Part shown: positions 12,593 to 25,400 of the stretch, one piece after another
Position numbering within the stretch: the stretch's first letter is position 1
How the letters are laid out: each line of letters starts with the position of its first letter
Notes under the pieces: generated by a model
What the model was told of the DNA's origin: nothing
Seen by the model: the letters and a program-made list of their open reading frames with translations, nothing else
Database searches by the model: none
Assembly: GCA_963920705.1 (NCBI GenBank)
Contig: CAWUCO010000289.1
Span: 682,001 to 746,000 of the forward strand
Reading direction: 5' to 3'
DNA length: 64,000 nucleotides
Source: Odiellus spinosus
Lineage: Eukaryota > Arthropoda > Arachnida > Opiliones > Phalangiidae
Program-made: the position numbers and the translations under genes

Positions 12593-13504
12593 ACGGAATA
12601 AAAAGGTTTAAAATATAACCTAAGCGATTACGTTGTTATTGAATATATTTAATTTTAGGTAATATAAAATATTAAAAATTAGGTAGTTTTGGCTGAAATG
12701 GTAAGGGAAACTAGTTGGAAAAGGCAAGGTAAATATTTGGAAAAGGTCAGTGAAAACCTGGAAAAGTCAGGGAATTTTCCTCTAGGCTGTAATCTCTTTG
12801 ATCGCACGAAGACTGCTTTTAATTTACTGGCAAAATAGAATCCTGTTCAATTGTTTGTTTTTTCGGAAGGTTTTCAACGCAAAAAACAATGTTCTTAGTA
12901 GCGTAATTGACAAAAGAAATTAATTGGTCTTATTTTCCTAAAGCTGAGATTACGGGCCACGTGAAATATAGAGGCGGCCAAAATTAAAAGCGCTTGGTAT
13001 TTGACGAATAGTATACTTTAGTTTTTGTAAGAAAGAAAGAATTTATAGGATATAATGAAATGTTTTCTACTCATCCTACACGTTTTTACTATATTATTTT
13101 ATAGATCATTGCTAATAGAAAAACCCTCTGAGGTAAAAGTATCTCGTACTTATCTTATCGCGTTGCGAAAGTGGATGTAAAATTTCTTTTAGGTACGAAA
13201 CAAATTCAAAATTCCCAGAAAGGTAGGGTTACTCGATGGTTACGCGCGATACCCTAGCTTTACGCGCCTCCCCGTTTCCCATCGATATGGATAAGTAGGT
13301 AAAATACAAAGAACGAAAGAGAATGGCAGGAAATGGTCTATATTTTTACTATACCACAGCGTTTTCGATTAAAATTTTTGCTTCGTTGACACTGATATCC
13401 ACGGGAAAAGCGACCGTCAGTATTTTGTTCTCCCGAATGGAAATATATTCGTTTCGCTCATTCAATGGGCCTCAACTCGTCAAGCGAATTTTTTATAGGG
13501 CAAA
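12593..13504. other. No recognisable gene
   Basis: AT-rich DNA. The 65-codon frame at 13323-13520 shows no family feature. Nothing else stands out. Confidence 0.5.
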
Positions 13505-14165
13505 TAGGATTCTTCTGTAGAAATAATAGGATTTTATAGGACCATTTCCTTGAAATTTTAGGATTATATAGGACAATATTTTAATAAAGTTCATTAGTTT
13601 TAAACAAATTTATTGAAATAATTTAATAATTTAAAATCTAAAAAGGAGTTAGGATGGCATTGGAGGACAATATGGTCTACCAAGAATAGATTCTACTGTC
13701 TACTTTATAATTATCCTGTCTATTTTAAAATTCTCCCGTCAATTTTAAAATTCTCCCGTCAATTTTAAAATTCTCCCGTCTAATTTATAATTCTCCTGTC
13801 TAATTTATAATTCTCCTGTCTACTACCAAATGGTTTCCCCTCAAAAGGTTTATCCCCAGCAGAAAGTAGGTTGGGAGAAATTTTCTTGGAGCTGGAGTTT
13901 CGTACCTAATACTCTCCAATAGGTGGTGTTCAATTCGGAATCACCGAAACAAGGAGGGTTTAGTTTTATTTTAATAGTCCTGTCACTCCTGTGGAGTCTA
14001 ATGGTCTTAGGTAAAAAACTGCCATCAAAATTCCCAAATTTACTTTTTTGAAAGCAATTATGTAAATTTACAGAGAAGCTAAAAAATAGGACTATATAGG
14101 ACCATTTGCGAAATTTTAGGATTATATAGGATACTTTAAAGAAATATGGGATTTATAGAACCAAT
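13505..14165. mobile_element. ATAGGA-rich element with an internal tandem array
   Basis: Both ends are rich in TAGGATTATATAGGA-type words (13530-13575 and 14090-14150). They surround a tandem array of about 24 bp (13690-13825, AATTCTCCCGTCAATTTTAA). The style resembles the CAGGGTGACC element at 27779-28382, so it may be a diverged relative. No terminal repeat or target duplication was fixed. Confidence 0.4.
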
Positions 14166-15091
14166 TGAAGCCCTAACGCGCGACTAATCCACAAGACGAA
14201 CCGTTAACTCGTCTTAAAACTGTAAAAGTTGGTGATTTCCTAGAAAATATTATAAGTTAAAACTGTAGTCCTCCTAGTACTCGCGAGCAGTCTAACGTCC
14301 CAATTTGAAAGATAACGGAATTCGATCATATCATCGCCATTAAAAATAGATAACCGTTCATTATTGCTTGTTGGCGGATATTCCGCCGAGTACCGATATG
14401 GTTCATATTTGGAGCAAAATTCCCGCTTTTTGTTTCGCATCCCGTCTATGACTACACGATCATGTTCCCAGAAACATTTCCAAGTCCGGCGCGTCCAGTG
14501 AACTTAGTGACCTGACCAAGAGACAATGCATACGTCAAAAACAGCGACGAAACTTCTGATGATGAAATTTATTTAGAATTAGAGTATTTCAATAGAAAAA
14601 CTGTTATCCGTGTCTCTAGTTTTCCGTAGACGGTTAGCAGCTCCTTTGTTTGGGCTGTATTAACTTCAAAGGAGAAATAACATGTGATGCCATGATCCGA
14701 GGTTCTTATACATTATGGAAGCCCAAAAAAAGCGTCATGTTATTACCCATGACGGTTTTTTTGGTACACGTTAAAGTTCAGTGTGTATGTACCTAGAGTT
14801 GTCATACCCGAAGGCCTATCTATAATTTGGAAGCTCTTTGTTTTCCTTTTTTGAGTGATTTAGTTTAGCCTTATGTCGATGTGTGCTTTAGACCTTTTTT
14901 TCCAAATCAGACTTTAATATAAAGTAAAATTAATTTTAAATCTGTGATATACAGAATGGTCGCTCGCTCTACACGCGTTGAAATTATGGTTGCCTCTAGC
15001 TAGTGCATAAACGGCCGTAGAGTATTTGCATAGCACGCTTAGACAGCCCGCTTAGGCAGAAGAAGGCTGTAGCTCCAAGCTCTATCATTGC
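14166..15091. other. No recognisable gene
   Basis: No convincing coding region or repeat. The 66-codon minus-strand frame at 14240-14440 is unrecognised. Confidence 0.5.
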
Positions 15092-15106
15092 TATGATGCC
15101 AAGTTC

Positions 15107-15565
15107 CCCCTCCCCCCCACCTGTCCGTGCGCAGGGTGGGGGTAGTGTTCCATCCTTGTCGTGGTGAGGGGGCCCGAGTTCTAGGATCCGTCCTAGTTCC
15201 GCGAATTGGAACACGGCCGTCTCGCCCACACCCGGCCGACTCGTGGGACCCGTCCTGGGCCCTGGCAGCTCCCTCTGCCTTTGAGTCGGTCTTGTTGGGT
15301 CACGGTTACATTACGGAGGCCGTATGGCACTGCTGTGTGGGTTCTGGTAGCCAAGCCGTTTCTCCACCTTCTGCTGCCTTAGCCTCCTCACGTGTGTGCG
15401 GGAGCACTGGTCTGGGGTTCTTCGGTTCCCGCTGTTTGACCTTGTTACCCGTTCCGGGCACGGTTTCGCGTGCGGCACTTTAGGGACAAATGATGCAGCC
15501 GCACGGATTGGCGGGGGTGTTGTGTGCTTCCCAGCTCGGTGCACCCCCTTAACAATCGAAACTGA
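15107..15565 (+). mobile_element. GC-rich SINE-like retroposon, copy 1
   Basis: About 459 bp, visibly GC-rich against the AT-rich background, and nearly identical to 56418-56879. It is flanked by an exact 15-bp direct repeat, TATGATGCCAAGTTC, at 15092-15106 and 15566-15580. A long, variable-length target duplication of this kind is typical of target-primed (LINE-driven) insertion. The 5' end is a C-rich hairpin around CCTGTCCGTGCGCAGGG. The 3' end is GGTGCACCCCCTTAACAATC, with no poly-A. Frames of 70-120 codons exist on both strands, as expected of GC-rich DNA, and none is recognisable. I could not assign a tRNA, 5S or 7SL head. Confidence 0.85.
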
Positions 15566-15580
15566 TATGATGCCAAGTTC

Positions 15581-18169
15581 GTACTCGTTGAAATTCCGTA
15601 TGCATCCCCACTAGGCAATAAACATGCCGTCATGCGGTTAACCATCCCGCTTCTATATTCCCTACGCGCTGCTGAAAAGCGACCGTTCTCTACATTTATT
15701 CTGGGATAGAGAAAACACATCCCTTTACGATTACATCCGCTGAATTTCGGAAGTGAAACAAGCGAGAGAGTATAGCGAAAAGAGAGTAATTGACGCCATA
15801 AAATGTTTTATCTGTTAGCTTCGTAAAAAAGACTTGAATATAGTAAATATTTTTGTTTATTTGATTTTTGAAATGTCTTAATTGAATTTTTATAAGTTTT
15901 ATTTCCCATTTGGACTTACATATTAACTAAATGAGTTGTTATAAATTATAATCAAAGGCTTAGTGGGACAATCTCTTCAACGTTGACCTTTATAGGCCAG
16001 GTTTTACTAGATAGATGTCACTACTTTCTCCGCCGACCGACCGCCTGGCTCAGAATTGCATTTTAAGGCTGCGTTTTCCGCCGAAAGTTACCGATTTGAA
16101 ACAGTAGATGGCGCTCTACATCGAACAGGGGATCCCCTTTTTTGTCGGGATATCGAGAAGAAGAAAACACCTGACGGTCGGAACGCACGCCACGATTACA
16201 ATGGGTCTTGTCTATTGTAAAGGGTCTGAGCTCCCCTTTCTTAGCGGGAGAAAAACATTTTCTTTGTTTTGGAAACACCGTCTACCTCTGGCGGGTTTTA
16301 TTCGGAACTAGGACTCTCGGTAAACGCGATGGATAAAATAGAAGGGTTTATTTCATCGTAAATTTATTGAAAATTAATCAAGCATAATTATCAATTAATA
16401 GCTTAAAAAAAGGTGAGATTTCGATCTATGATTTGAGACTATTTTTATGATGATACAGTATTTAGAAATGAAATTACATGCCGATAACTTCAACTTCAAT
16501 TTTTCACAAAAGTGAAATTTTGACTTTAAACCTAAATATCTTTTAAAGTAATAAAGATAAAAGAATCAAAAAGTTCTCAAATCATACGTACAAATGTTTT
16601 GAACAAAATGCCACATTTCGCAGCCCAATCGGTTTCCTAGTTCTACAAAAAGTTACGCTGAAAGGGAGTCATGTAAGGCCAAATCTTAATTAACTTTGGA
16701 TAATTATAATTAATGATCCCGATATTTCATAAGAAAATCTCTAGCACTAATACATTAAGCAGAAATTTGTCTATAATATTTGAAAGCCTGGTATTTCTAA
16801 CTGTAATAATCTGTATAAAAAGTTGATATTACCAAATCACAAAAACGTCGTTTTAAGGGAAGAAGAGCCTTAAATCCAACGATCCACGATTAGAATCTCG
16901 TATAGAGTTAAAGTATTTTTTAACATTACTTTTTTATTAAACTTTAATTTTTCTTAAAATAAATTATATAATAAAATATTATTCCTTTTCTAATATCATA
17001 ATATCATTAAAATTTAATTATAATTCATAAATTTAGTGGTTCAACTTTTTGCCAGTAGGTGAAAGCGGATTTCTTACGTTATCTTACAGATACGAAATAT
17101 CACTTGCATGAAAATGGTAGGCTATTGCATAGCCTCCTCGATCACGCGCTTCGGTGGCGCTCGCGCTATAGAAGCACCGGCAATCGTGCGAAAATTGCGA
17201 ATAAATTAATTCTCGAGATTTATTAATTCTCGAGATTTACTAATCTCCCTCAAACTGATGCACGTCTCAAAGGGGGGAAACTGACCAAATTCTAAGGATT
17301 TCGCCCTTTTCACGGCTACATCGATTTTTAAAAGCCACAATCAAAATATATGCTTTGCAAATTAGTTTATCTCCCTAAGCAGGTAACATAATTTTAGGGT
17401 GATAAGTTTTTAAGTTCAAAATTAAATATGAACGTAAGATTGTGTAAAGCTTTTTCGCGTACAATTTAGTGCTTCAACCATTAACTCGTGTAAGTTTCGA
17501 AATTTTGGGAGAGAAGTTTTCCTGCCGTTTTCCAAATGTCGTTCAAATTTAATTTTAATTCATTTTCTACTCTGTGTCTGTATAATTGTATTTTTCTTTA
17601 TTATTGTATTTCTCGCAACCACCCATAATAGGCTGCGCCTTTGTTGTTGCCTACAGGGTTAGGTTATGTTTCTCGGAGAGATAATTATTTGGTTTCTCAA
17701 CTTGTTAATACAACTTACAATGATACGTTCACACATGTCACTTTAAATGAAAACGTTTTCGAATTTTTTTCAACATTAAAATATTTTGCAACGCAATTAT
17801 TTTTTTTTATTGGCAAACTAACTCTAAAGTTCACCCAGACTAATTTTTACAAAGGGACAAATATTAGTTGAAGTGCCTTGTTGCCACGAAACAAATAAGA
17901 AAAGGTTACCTTTAACGTAAGTACTACTTTCACAGTTAGGAAGTCTTTGGTACAGCATAATTGAATAATTCTTCAAGTAGATCAACTAGAAATTTTCTCA
18001 TAGTTATTCGTGAAAGGTTTGGATTAATGGCTCTGCCATTTAAAATGACAATATATGTCCATTGAAAGTTGTGATGCGTGTTCTCGGAATGATAATCATA
18101 TCCGAAAGTATTACTTACGTTAAGGATAACCTTTTCCTTCTTGTTGCCTGCCAACAAGGTTTTTCAACT
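15581..18169. other. Gene-free stretch with one inverted pair
   Basis: No credible gene. An inverted pair, AAAAGGTTACCTTTAACGTA (about 17898-17920) and its diverged complement (about 18117-18140), encloses a 73-codon minus frame (17936-18157) of unknown nature. The rest is AT-rich and unremarkable. Confidence 0.45.
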
Positions 18170-18172
18170 AAT

Positions 18173-18510
18173 TTATAATATTATAAGTTTATGATCATGG
18201 TCATTAATTTTTGTGCGGAGCAAAATCTTTTTACTCGTGGTTAGCCTCCCGCGTTGTGGCGATTTCTGCAACAGACGTCTTATAAAAAGCGATAGAAACT
18301 CCAAGAAGAAGCAGACTGAAGCGAATGCCATCCCGTATTTCCAAATGAAAAAGGAAATAAATAATTCCTCAAAGAACACGGGACTCAATTGGTTTATTTC
18401 GGTGGCTCCAGCTGAACCTAGCATTGGTTGTACGTGTAATTCAGTCTTGATTCTATATCGACGTATTTGGATCGTTTCAAAGAATTTGGTGGTTCTAAAG
18501 AATTTGTAAC
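18173..18510 (-). pseudogene. Isolated terminal exon of a divergent IR (copy 5)
   Basis: In the frame of the ATG at 18424, extended upstream to about 18510, the exon reads FFETIQI, then LGSAGATEI, then a membrane helix (FISFFIWKYGMAFASVCFFLE). It aligns over its length with the last exon of IR copies 1 and 3 (FVETVQL, LASDAGTEM, IMFHIWLSGITVACLTLF). A likely acceptor AG precedes it. No upstream IR exon was recognised to the right, so it is a fragment or the end of a gene whose other exons are too diverged to see by eye. Confidence 0.6.
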
Positions 18511-18519
18511 TGTTATTAT

Positions 18520-19715
18520 TAGTAAACCTAAAAAATTAAGAGTGCCGAGAAAGAAACTACAAACTATATTTTTATTAAATAAGCTTCGTCTACCGACAAA
18601 CAAGTCCTCAATTGAATCACGCTTTTCTGATTTGAGTAAATAGCGTTAGATGTACGATCTTTCGGATTTTTTTAAATTCTTGACAAAAAACGAGCACTTG
18701 TTCGACATAATTCTCTTCAGTTTCTTTCTCAGTCGGCCTTTAAATACATTTAAGACTCTCCCAGAGTAAGGTTTCGTCCCTAAGATACCGGCACTACACT
18801 TCTGTTTTCGGGTCATCAATATATTCGTTTACAATAAATTTTGCCTTGTAAACGAATTAATTACCGGATTATTTTTATTTTTTATTTCGGTGCGAAATGA
18901 ACGGTAGTAATGGGTTATTTATTAGTACGATGAAAAAACACCAGATGGTACCAATTTTTATATTGGGGTCTCAGTTTTTCTAGGGGTGTCTACGAGAAAA
19001 TAACATGGAGTTCCGTTTTTAATTTTTTTCGTGTTCCCGAACATAGTAACGGACTATGGACACGCCGCTATCGGACTAAGAAATAGTGAGCTTTACAGCT
19101 ACACTATTAAATGGAGTAGTTGATTTTTATAGGGGTAGTAGAATATTAATGATGGATACTGCTTTGCGAAAAACTCGTTTTTTATTAAAGCTAATAAATA
19201 TAAACCGTGATATTGTAAATAGACATCAGTATGCGGCGAAATAACGTTTCAAATCTTACAAGATTCTTTGTAAAACAGATCTATATGCTTATTTATGAAA
19301 TTTTACAGGATTTTCTAGGTGGAGTGATGATGTATCGCTCCAAGTTATAAAGAGATGCCTCGAAATACAGATGTAGTTGGGGGAAGGAACGTAGCTTTCA
19401 GCGTCTTTACTCCCCTCGTCGTTGCTCCTAAAAAATGCCAGATTTTCGTGTAACGTCGTGGCGTTCCCTCTTCGCAATGTTCTACCTTCTTTGTCGACAG
19501 TTGAGTTTTCTCTCAGGCAGGTGGGGGTATAGAGTATATTATGCCATCTGGCGCGACCGAACGTAGACTCACTTCTCCATATATTTATTTTCTGTTTTGT
19601 GTTCACTCTTCGCGTTGTATATATATATTGTACACTTTTTTATCATTTATTATTTATACCTTTCCCATGATTACTTTATTTAAGTACTCGATTGATTATT
19701 CAAGTTGAAGATTTG
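18520..19715. other. No recognisable gene
   Basis: Nothing supported here. A 105-codon minus frame at 19289-19606 has no family feature I can name. Confidence 0.45.
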
Positions 19716-19734
19716 ACCAGTTTTTGTGTATGAT

Positions 19735-19990
19735 ACGCGCCATAGTGGCTCGAGCATACGCCCCATTGTAACTCGGGCATACACCACATCGTAACCCCGG
19801 GCATACGCCATAATATATATCATGAGATACGCACCATCGTAACCCCGGGCATACGCCCAATCGTAACCCCGGACATACGCCCCATCGTAACCCCGGGCGT
19901 ACGAATCATCGTGACTCATGTATACGCCCCATCGTGACTCGGGCATACGCCCCGTCGTAACCCTGGGCATACGCCTCATCGATACCCGGG
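19735..19990. repeat. 24-bp minisatellite (CATACGCCCCATCGTAACCC)
   Basis: About ten variant copies of a 24-bp unit containing CATACGCCCCATCGTAACCC. Because 24 is a multiple of three, the minus strand keeps a 99-codon frame with an 8-residue repeat (ARGYDGAY). I regard this as a by-product of the period, since there is no conserved context. Confidence 0.88.
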
Positions 19991-20326
19991 CACATCATAT
20001 TATTAGAACACCATAAGCAAAAATTTATACTGGGCGGATTTTTGGATAATTTAAAAAAAAATTGTAAAATGGCAGTATTTTTACTGTTGCGATAATATTT
20101 TTCTATGGCATTTTAAGTATGAATATTTTGAGTCTTTTTTTCAACGATCTTTCGGAAAATACTCCTCAATTTCCATTCGGAGTTCATAGAAAATCTCAAT
20201 TCTCTTCTAATACGCTTGCCTATCAAAGTTAATAACTCGAATATTTAACGGAGAAAAAGATCTTTTGATCTTGTACTCCCTTTAAAGAAATTTTGTAAAT
20301 ACATTAAAATAACATTACCATATATT

Positions 20327-20422
20327 CACGAAATACAATCGAATATTCACGAAAAATAATCGAATATTCACGAAAAACAATCGAATATTCACGAGACAGA
20401 ATCAAGTAATCACGAAAAACAA
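20327..20422. repeat. 21-bp tandem repeat
   Basis: Four to five copies of a unit of about 21 bp (AATATTCACGAAAAACAATCG). No gene is seen in 19991-21225. Confidence 0.85.
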
Positions 20423-21225
20423 AACGAGCCAAAGATGATAGAATTTTGTTAAACTCAGACTATTAACAACCCAAAGTAATTTTTCGCTTTTAAGAACTAT
20501 CTTGGATAGACCTCCTTTGGTTTCGAATGAAACTCCCATTTAGAATTGTTTCCACAAGATCGATGCTCCTAAAGTCGATTCTAGAAACTAGGCATTCTTT
20601 AGGATTATTCATAAATACATCACAAATACATTTTTGATGTTATTAGTAAAAATACTTATTATGGGCGCTCATTGGCGAATAAATAAAATAGAAACGAAAA
20701 GTTCTAATACTAACGTCTTTCAGATGCGTAGTTTGTTCACGACAAGAGTGAAATGACGCGAAGCACCTCTTCTTTTAGATTACAATAATTTGTGATATAT
20801 CCATCACGGTATCATCCAAGTAACAACTTTTGCAAATTAGTCATAATATACTTTCAGATGTTTTAAACGACATCTCATACCGCTTTGTATTAGAAAGTTT
20901 TTTGCATTTTAGAGTTTGCACGAAACTTTCTAATCAATAGAAATTGAAATCGTGATAAAAAATGTCACGATCTAATCAAAGATATAAAAATGAGAACCAC
21001 CAAAATATTCGTCAAATACTTTCCTTAGAAATCTAATTGCAAAGATGATAAGAAATTGAAGATACTGGCACTATGATGACACGAGCTTGTCAGTAAAAAC
21101 TGAAGTATAATTTAAATTTTACAAGATTTTTCCTATTTATTTTATTCTTATGTTTTAGATCATCTGAAATGTAATATTTTGGCACGCAAAGTGGTGGTTA
21201 ATTATACTTTCAGATCTGTTCTAGC

Positions 21226-22095
21226 CAGTGATGGGCATTTTCTCGATTTTATCTACTGCTCACGCTCCAGCTCACGACTCTTTGCTGAGCTTGGAGATGA
21301 ACTCCACTCCTGCCCCATTTCGCTGTTGTTAACTTAAAGGCACTCATCTCCCGACTCTCTCCCATAAAATCTAAGTTATAGACCCTCCTCTCACGTAAAC
21401 GCCCTCCAAGATGGCTCTCCTCTCCCTCTCTCCTTTCTTATTAACCAAGATGGCGCCAAAGTTGAAAATCACATCATCTCATTAAAAATCTCGGGAGATC
21501 GTATTCTTCTCCGCTCTTTCTCTGTGAAATAGTAACAGCGCTCATCTATTGGAGCTCTTTTTTGCAAGGCCTCGCGGAGCTCACCTGTCATCTCATAATT
21601 TCGTCTTCTCTCCAGTATTCAAAGCTCACCTCTCTTTAGTCCTTTTGTGAGCTGTCAGTTCTCCTTCTCATCTCATCTCCTCTCCTCACCAGTAACTTAA
21701 AGCTCACTTCCATTTAGAAATTTTCCGAGCTCTCAACTCTACCGCTCATCTCATCTCCTCTCCTCTCCTCTCCACTAACTCCTTCCTTCAGCAAATTTCT
21801 GAACTCTCAACTCTACCGCTCATCTCATCTCCTCTGCTCTCCTCTCCAGTAACTTGAAGCTCACCTTCCTTTAGAAATTTTCCGAACTCTCAACTCTACC
21901 GCTCATCTCATCTCCTTTCCTCTTATCTCCTCTCCTCTCCAGTAACTTGAAGCTCACCTTCCTTTAGAAATTTTCCGAACTCTCAACTCTACCGCTCATC
22001 TCATCTCCTCTTAATGCTCATCTCCTCTTAATGCTCACCTTCCTAAGTTCCTTTAGAAATTTTCTGAACTCTCAACTCTACCACTCATCTCATTT
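21226..22095. repeat. CTCATCTC-rich array with a hAT-like tip
   Basis: The stretch starts CAGTGATGGGCATTTTCTC, a hAT-like terminus. It then runs into pyrimidine-rich DNA in which CTCATCTCATCTCCTCTCC and AACTCTCAACTCTACCGCTC recur every 70-100 bp. A similar array at 35040-35851 ends with the inverted tip GCCCATCACTG. It lies at the 3' side of the hAT gene. Confidence 0.7.
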
Positions 22096-22415
22096 TAAGC
22101 GCTTTTATGTTTTCAGCTCTAATGTTATCTCTTTCTTAGAGATCGTTAATTTTCATATCTCATTTGTTTTCCACTGCCAGTCATCTAAGTTATAAAAGAA
22201 ATATCTTATTTTTTTAATTACAATTAATTAAAAATTAAATCATACTTACACTTTAATATCTTATTCGGATTTATACCTAATATATCAATAAAACATCTCG
22301 ATTTAAAAATATATCCACACGAATATGACGCGATAAACGATGAGACGGAAAGTTCAAATGTTTCAAAATGCTTTATTTTTCTTCTCGCCAGACAACAATT
22401 TAAACAATTGTGCTT

Positions 22416-25400
22416 TCAGTTTGAAGAGTTTTGACGTTTTTCTAAAGTTTTCAATTTGGCCATAACATGGCCAACGCGATGTTCTCTGTATAATATTAAT
22501 TGTTCTAATACTTCTGGTGTTAATCGATTCCTCCTAGCATTTTTTAAAAATCCAGCCACACTGAACAATCGTTCGACATCTCCGGACGAGGCTGGAATGG
22601 CCAAAACAATTCTTGCAAGTTTGCATAGCCTAAGGATATAGTATACATAATGTTCGGTTATTTATTTGAACAAAAATTATGAAAATGAAGTCTTAGGCCT
22701 AAGATTCAGTGCTTTAAAAATAAGTTATATAAATGGCCTTGGAAGTTTGGACTTGTCATAGCTTACTCTATGAAATAAAAGAAACTTATTTTATCACTTC
22801 ATTTCCCTTTAAGAGTCTATCGTCTAATGAGTTCAGTTTGCACAGTATGATAATTATTTTTATTAATTAAAATAAATTACTTAGGATATACGTCTTCTTT
22901 GTTTTTCCAAAACAATAATGGGTTTTGGTCGGTAGCAGCAGAATACTCCTCTCTAAGATAACAATCTATTTCTGCACTTCTGGTCTGGATCGAGTTCAAT
23001 CGCCTCTTTTTAGATATTGAGCTTAAAAAACTGATAAATCCATCTATGGAAAGTTAAACATTTAGGCATATAAATCTTATATTATTCCAAATTGAAATGT
23101 CTTTTTTTAAAGAGACAAGCTGCTTTAGAATGACCCTTGTAACCTTAACATTTTCAACTAGCGTCATCTTGAAAATGTCTTAAAATTTTTAAGGGTACCA
23201 AATTGAACATGTAAGAGGATAACCCTGTCAAGAATCAAGGGATATTCCACAAGTAAAATGTCCTTTAAAGTTTGTAATGAATACCAGAGACTGCGGTTTC
23301 ACTTATGTCCACTTCATTTTCATCGCCATTGGATTCGGTTTCTGGTTCAGTAATATTATATAAATCCATAAGCGCGATCATCGCTTCACGCGCCTCTTCC
23401 TCAGTTAGTAGACCAATTATTTTCGCTGTAGCATCTGTATAAAATTAAATTGCGAAAATTTCAAGACATGTATTTTAATGTTTACAAATCTTTAAGCTTG
23501 CACCTTAAAAATGACTGACATTTTTCTAATCGTTAAACTGAATGTTAATTCTACAAAATTATTGGTATCTGAACTTCTTACGATTTTATGTAATATCTGA
23601 TATTTTAAACTCTCAACGTTATTATTGGTAACTTTTGGTATGCAGCCTTCATTTTTAAAATACACCGACGAAAATAGGTTTTGATGTGCATATTTGTTGG
23701 GTCAGTTTTAGCATGTTGTTTAAAGGTACAAACTTACATATTTCCTAGTGAATATAAAACTAACTGTTAAAGAGTCCCATCTTTATGTCTGGATTTAGGA
23801 TAGTTGCCGTGGTAAATGATTCGTCTTTAAACATTTCCTGGAATCGAGTTTTTATTCCATTCAGAAGCAACCTCTTCATGTCCAGAAACTTTGAGCATTG
23901 GACTGCTTCGATTTTGTCATATGCGTATACAAGGAGCGATTGAGCAATGGCAGATGTTGACGTGGCAACTGATTGTACCATCTTAGTAACTTCTCTTATT
24001 GGTTTTAGTAATGTAATTATTTCTCCAATTGAAGCCCTAATTAAAATAAATTGAATCTCCCACGTAAAACCATAGGGTAGGAGCCCCTAACTTGGCACAC
24101 TTTTTGGAAAGATGTAATTGGGAGGGTTATATAGGATTGATGGGGTAAACTTTAATATTGTATCATTCATAGTCTCATAGAGATTGATTTATCACGCAGC
24201 CACTCCTCAATGCCTCTTTTTCAGCCCTCTATGACCAAAACCTTTCGTGCATACACTGTTACAAACTAGCTAGTTCCTATAACTTGGTAAAATAGCACCT
24301 AACTTGGTTCCTAACTCGGTAATAGAGCACCTAACTTGGAAAACACGTAAAAATATGTGTAAAACACCCAAAATTTTAAAAAGAAGCACTTCTGCGCCGC
24401 GAATCAAGAAACGATTGTCGCCAATGGATTCCTTGGCCAAATTAACTGTCTCACAGGCGAGTTTAGAGCGCTGAAGCGACTATCTGCCAAGTTATCGACA
24501 ATTTAAAAATTAGGCATTGATTTGCGTAGAATTCTATGCCAAACCAAAGCCAAAATATAATTCGTCGATAATTTCTCAAATACTCGCTTCAGGACTAAGT
24601 TCGCCTTGGAACCCGTTGGTGGCACTCGTTCTTGATCCAAGGTATGGAAGTAATTCCTTTTGCGAATTTTGGGAGTTTTCCATATATCATTTCGCTCTTT
24701 GCCAAGATAGGGCTAACGCATAGGTCATTTGAAATTTACTTATTCCCAATGAATTCTGGGCCGATTTCCGGTTATGGACGAGCATTTTATAGCTAGGAAC
24801 TACGAACTTTCAGAATCAGTCTTTTACGTAAACGTGGGATTTTTCCGAAGACTGTAAAACCTTAATCCCCGGACCCTAAAATTCCGTTTTATTTTATTAG
24901 TCGAATTTGTGAGGTGGGCTAGTTCGCTTTGTATCTTCTCCGGATCTATTTTAAGAATGTCGAAGCTATTTTTTCCGAATAAATCGATATTCAGCCTACA
25001 AAACGAGCCCAAGTAACCTTAATTCGAGCCACTCAAACAAAAACCTATGAATTTTTAAAGAAACGTTTACCAAGTTTAGAATTTGCCAAGTTAGGGGCTC
25101 CTACCATACTCCCAGGCTGAAGGGTAACATGATCTCCTCCTCCCCCTTGACTTTTGCTTTCCTATAGGTAGAAGTCTATAATCTTAAATCAAACTGACGC
25201 AGAAAGCATTAAATTACTTTCATCAGAAAAGTTATAATTTTCTTTGACTATTCCTTTTTCAAGTGGAAAATCCAGTCAGCTATGTAATAATAGACAAACA
25301 CTGGTTATCGACAGATAGAGTACATCTACAGGAGCTATAGAAAATTGAGTGGTTGGTTTTGAAGAAATGTCAACCCCTGAAGACCTGAACCCAAGCAATT

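Noticed and set aside
15127-15483. 118-codon plus frame (and several others) in the GC-rich element
   Set aside because: Open frames occur on both strands in several phases of both copies, as expected in GC-rich DNA with few stops. No family feature is present.
19680-19979. Repeat protein ARGYDGAY on the minus strand
   Set aside because: It follows from a 24-bp tandem unit being a multiple of three. There is no start context or non-repeat domain.
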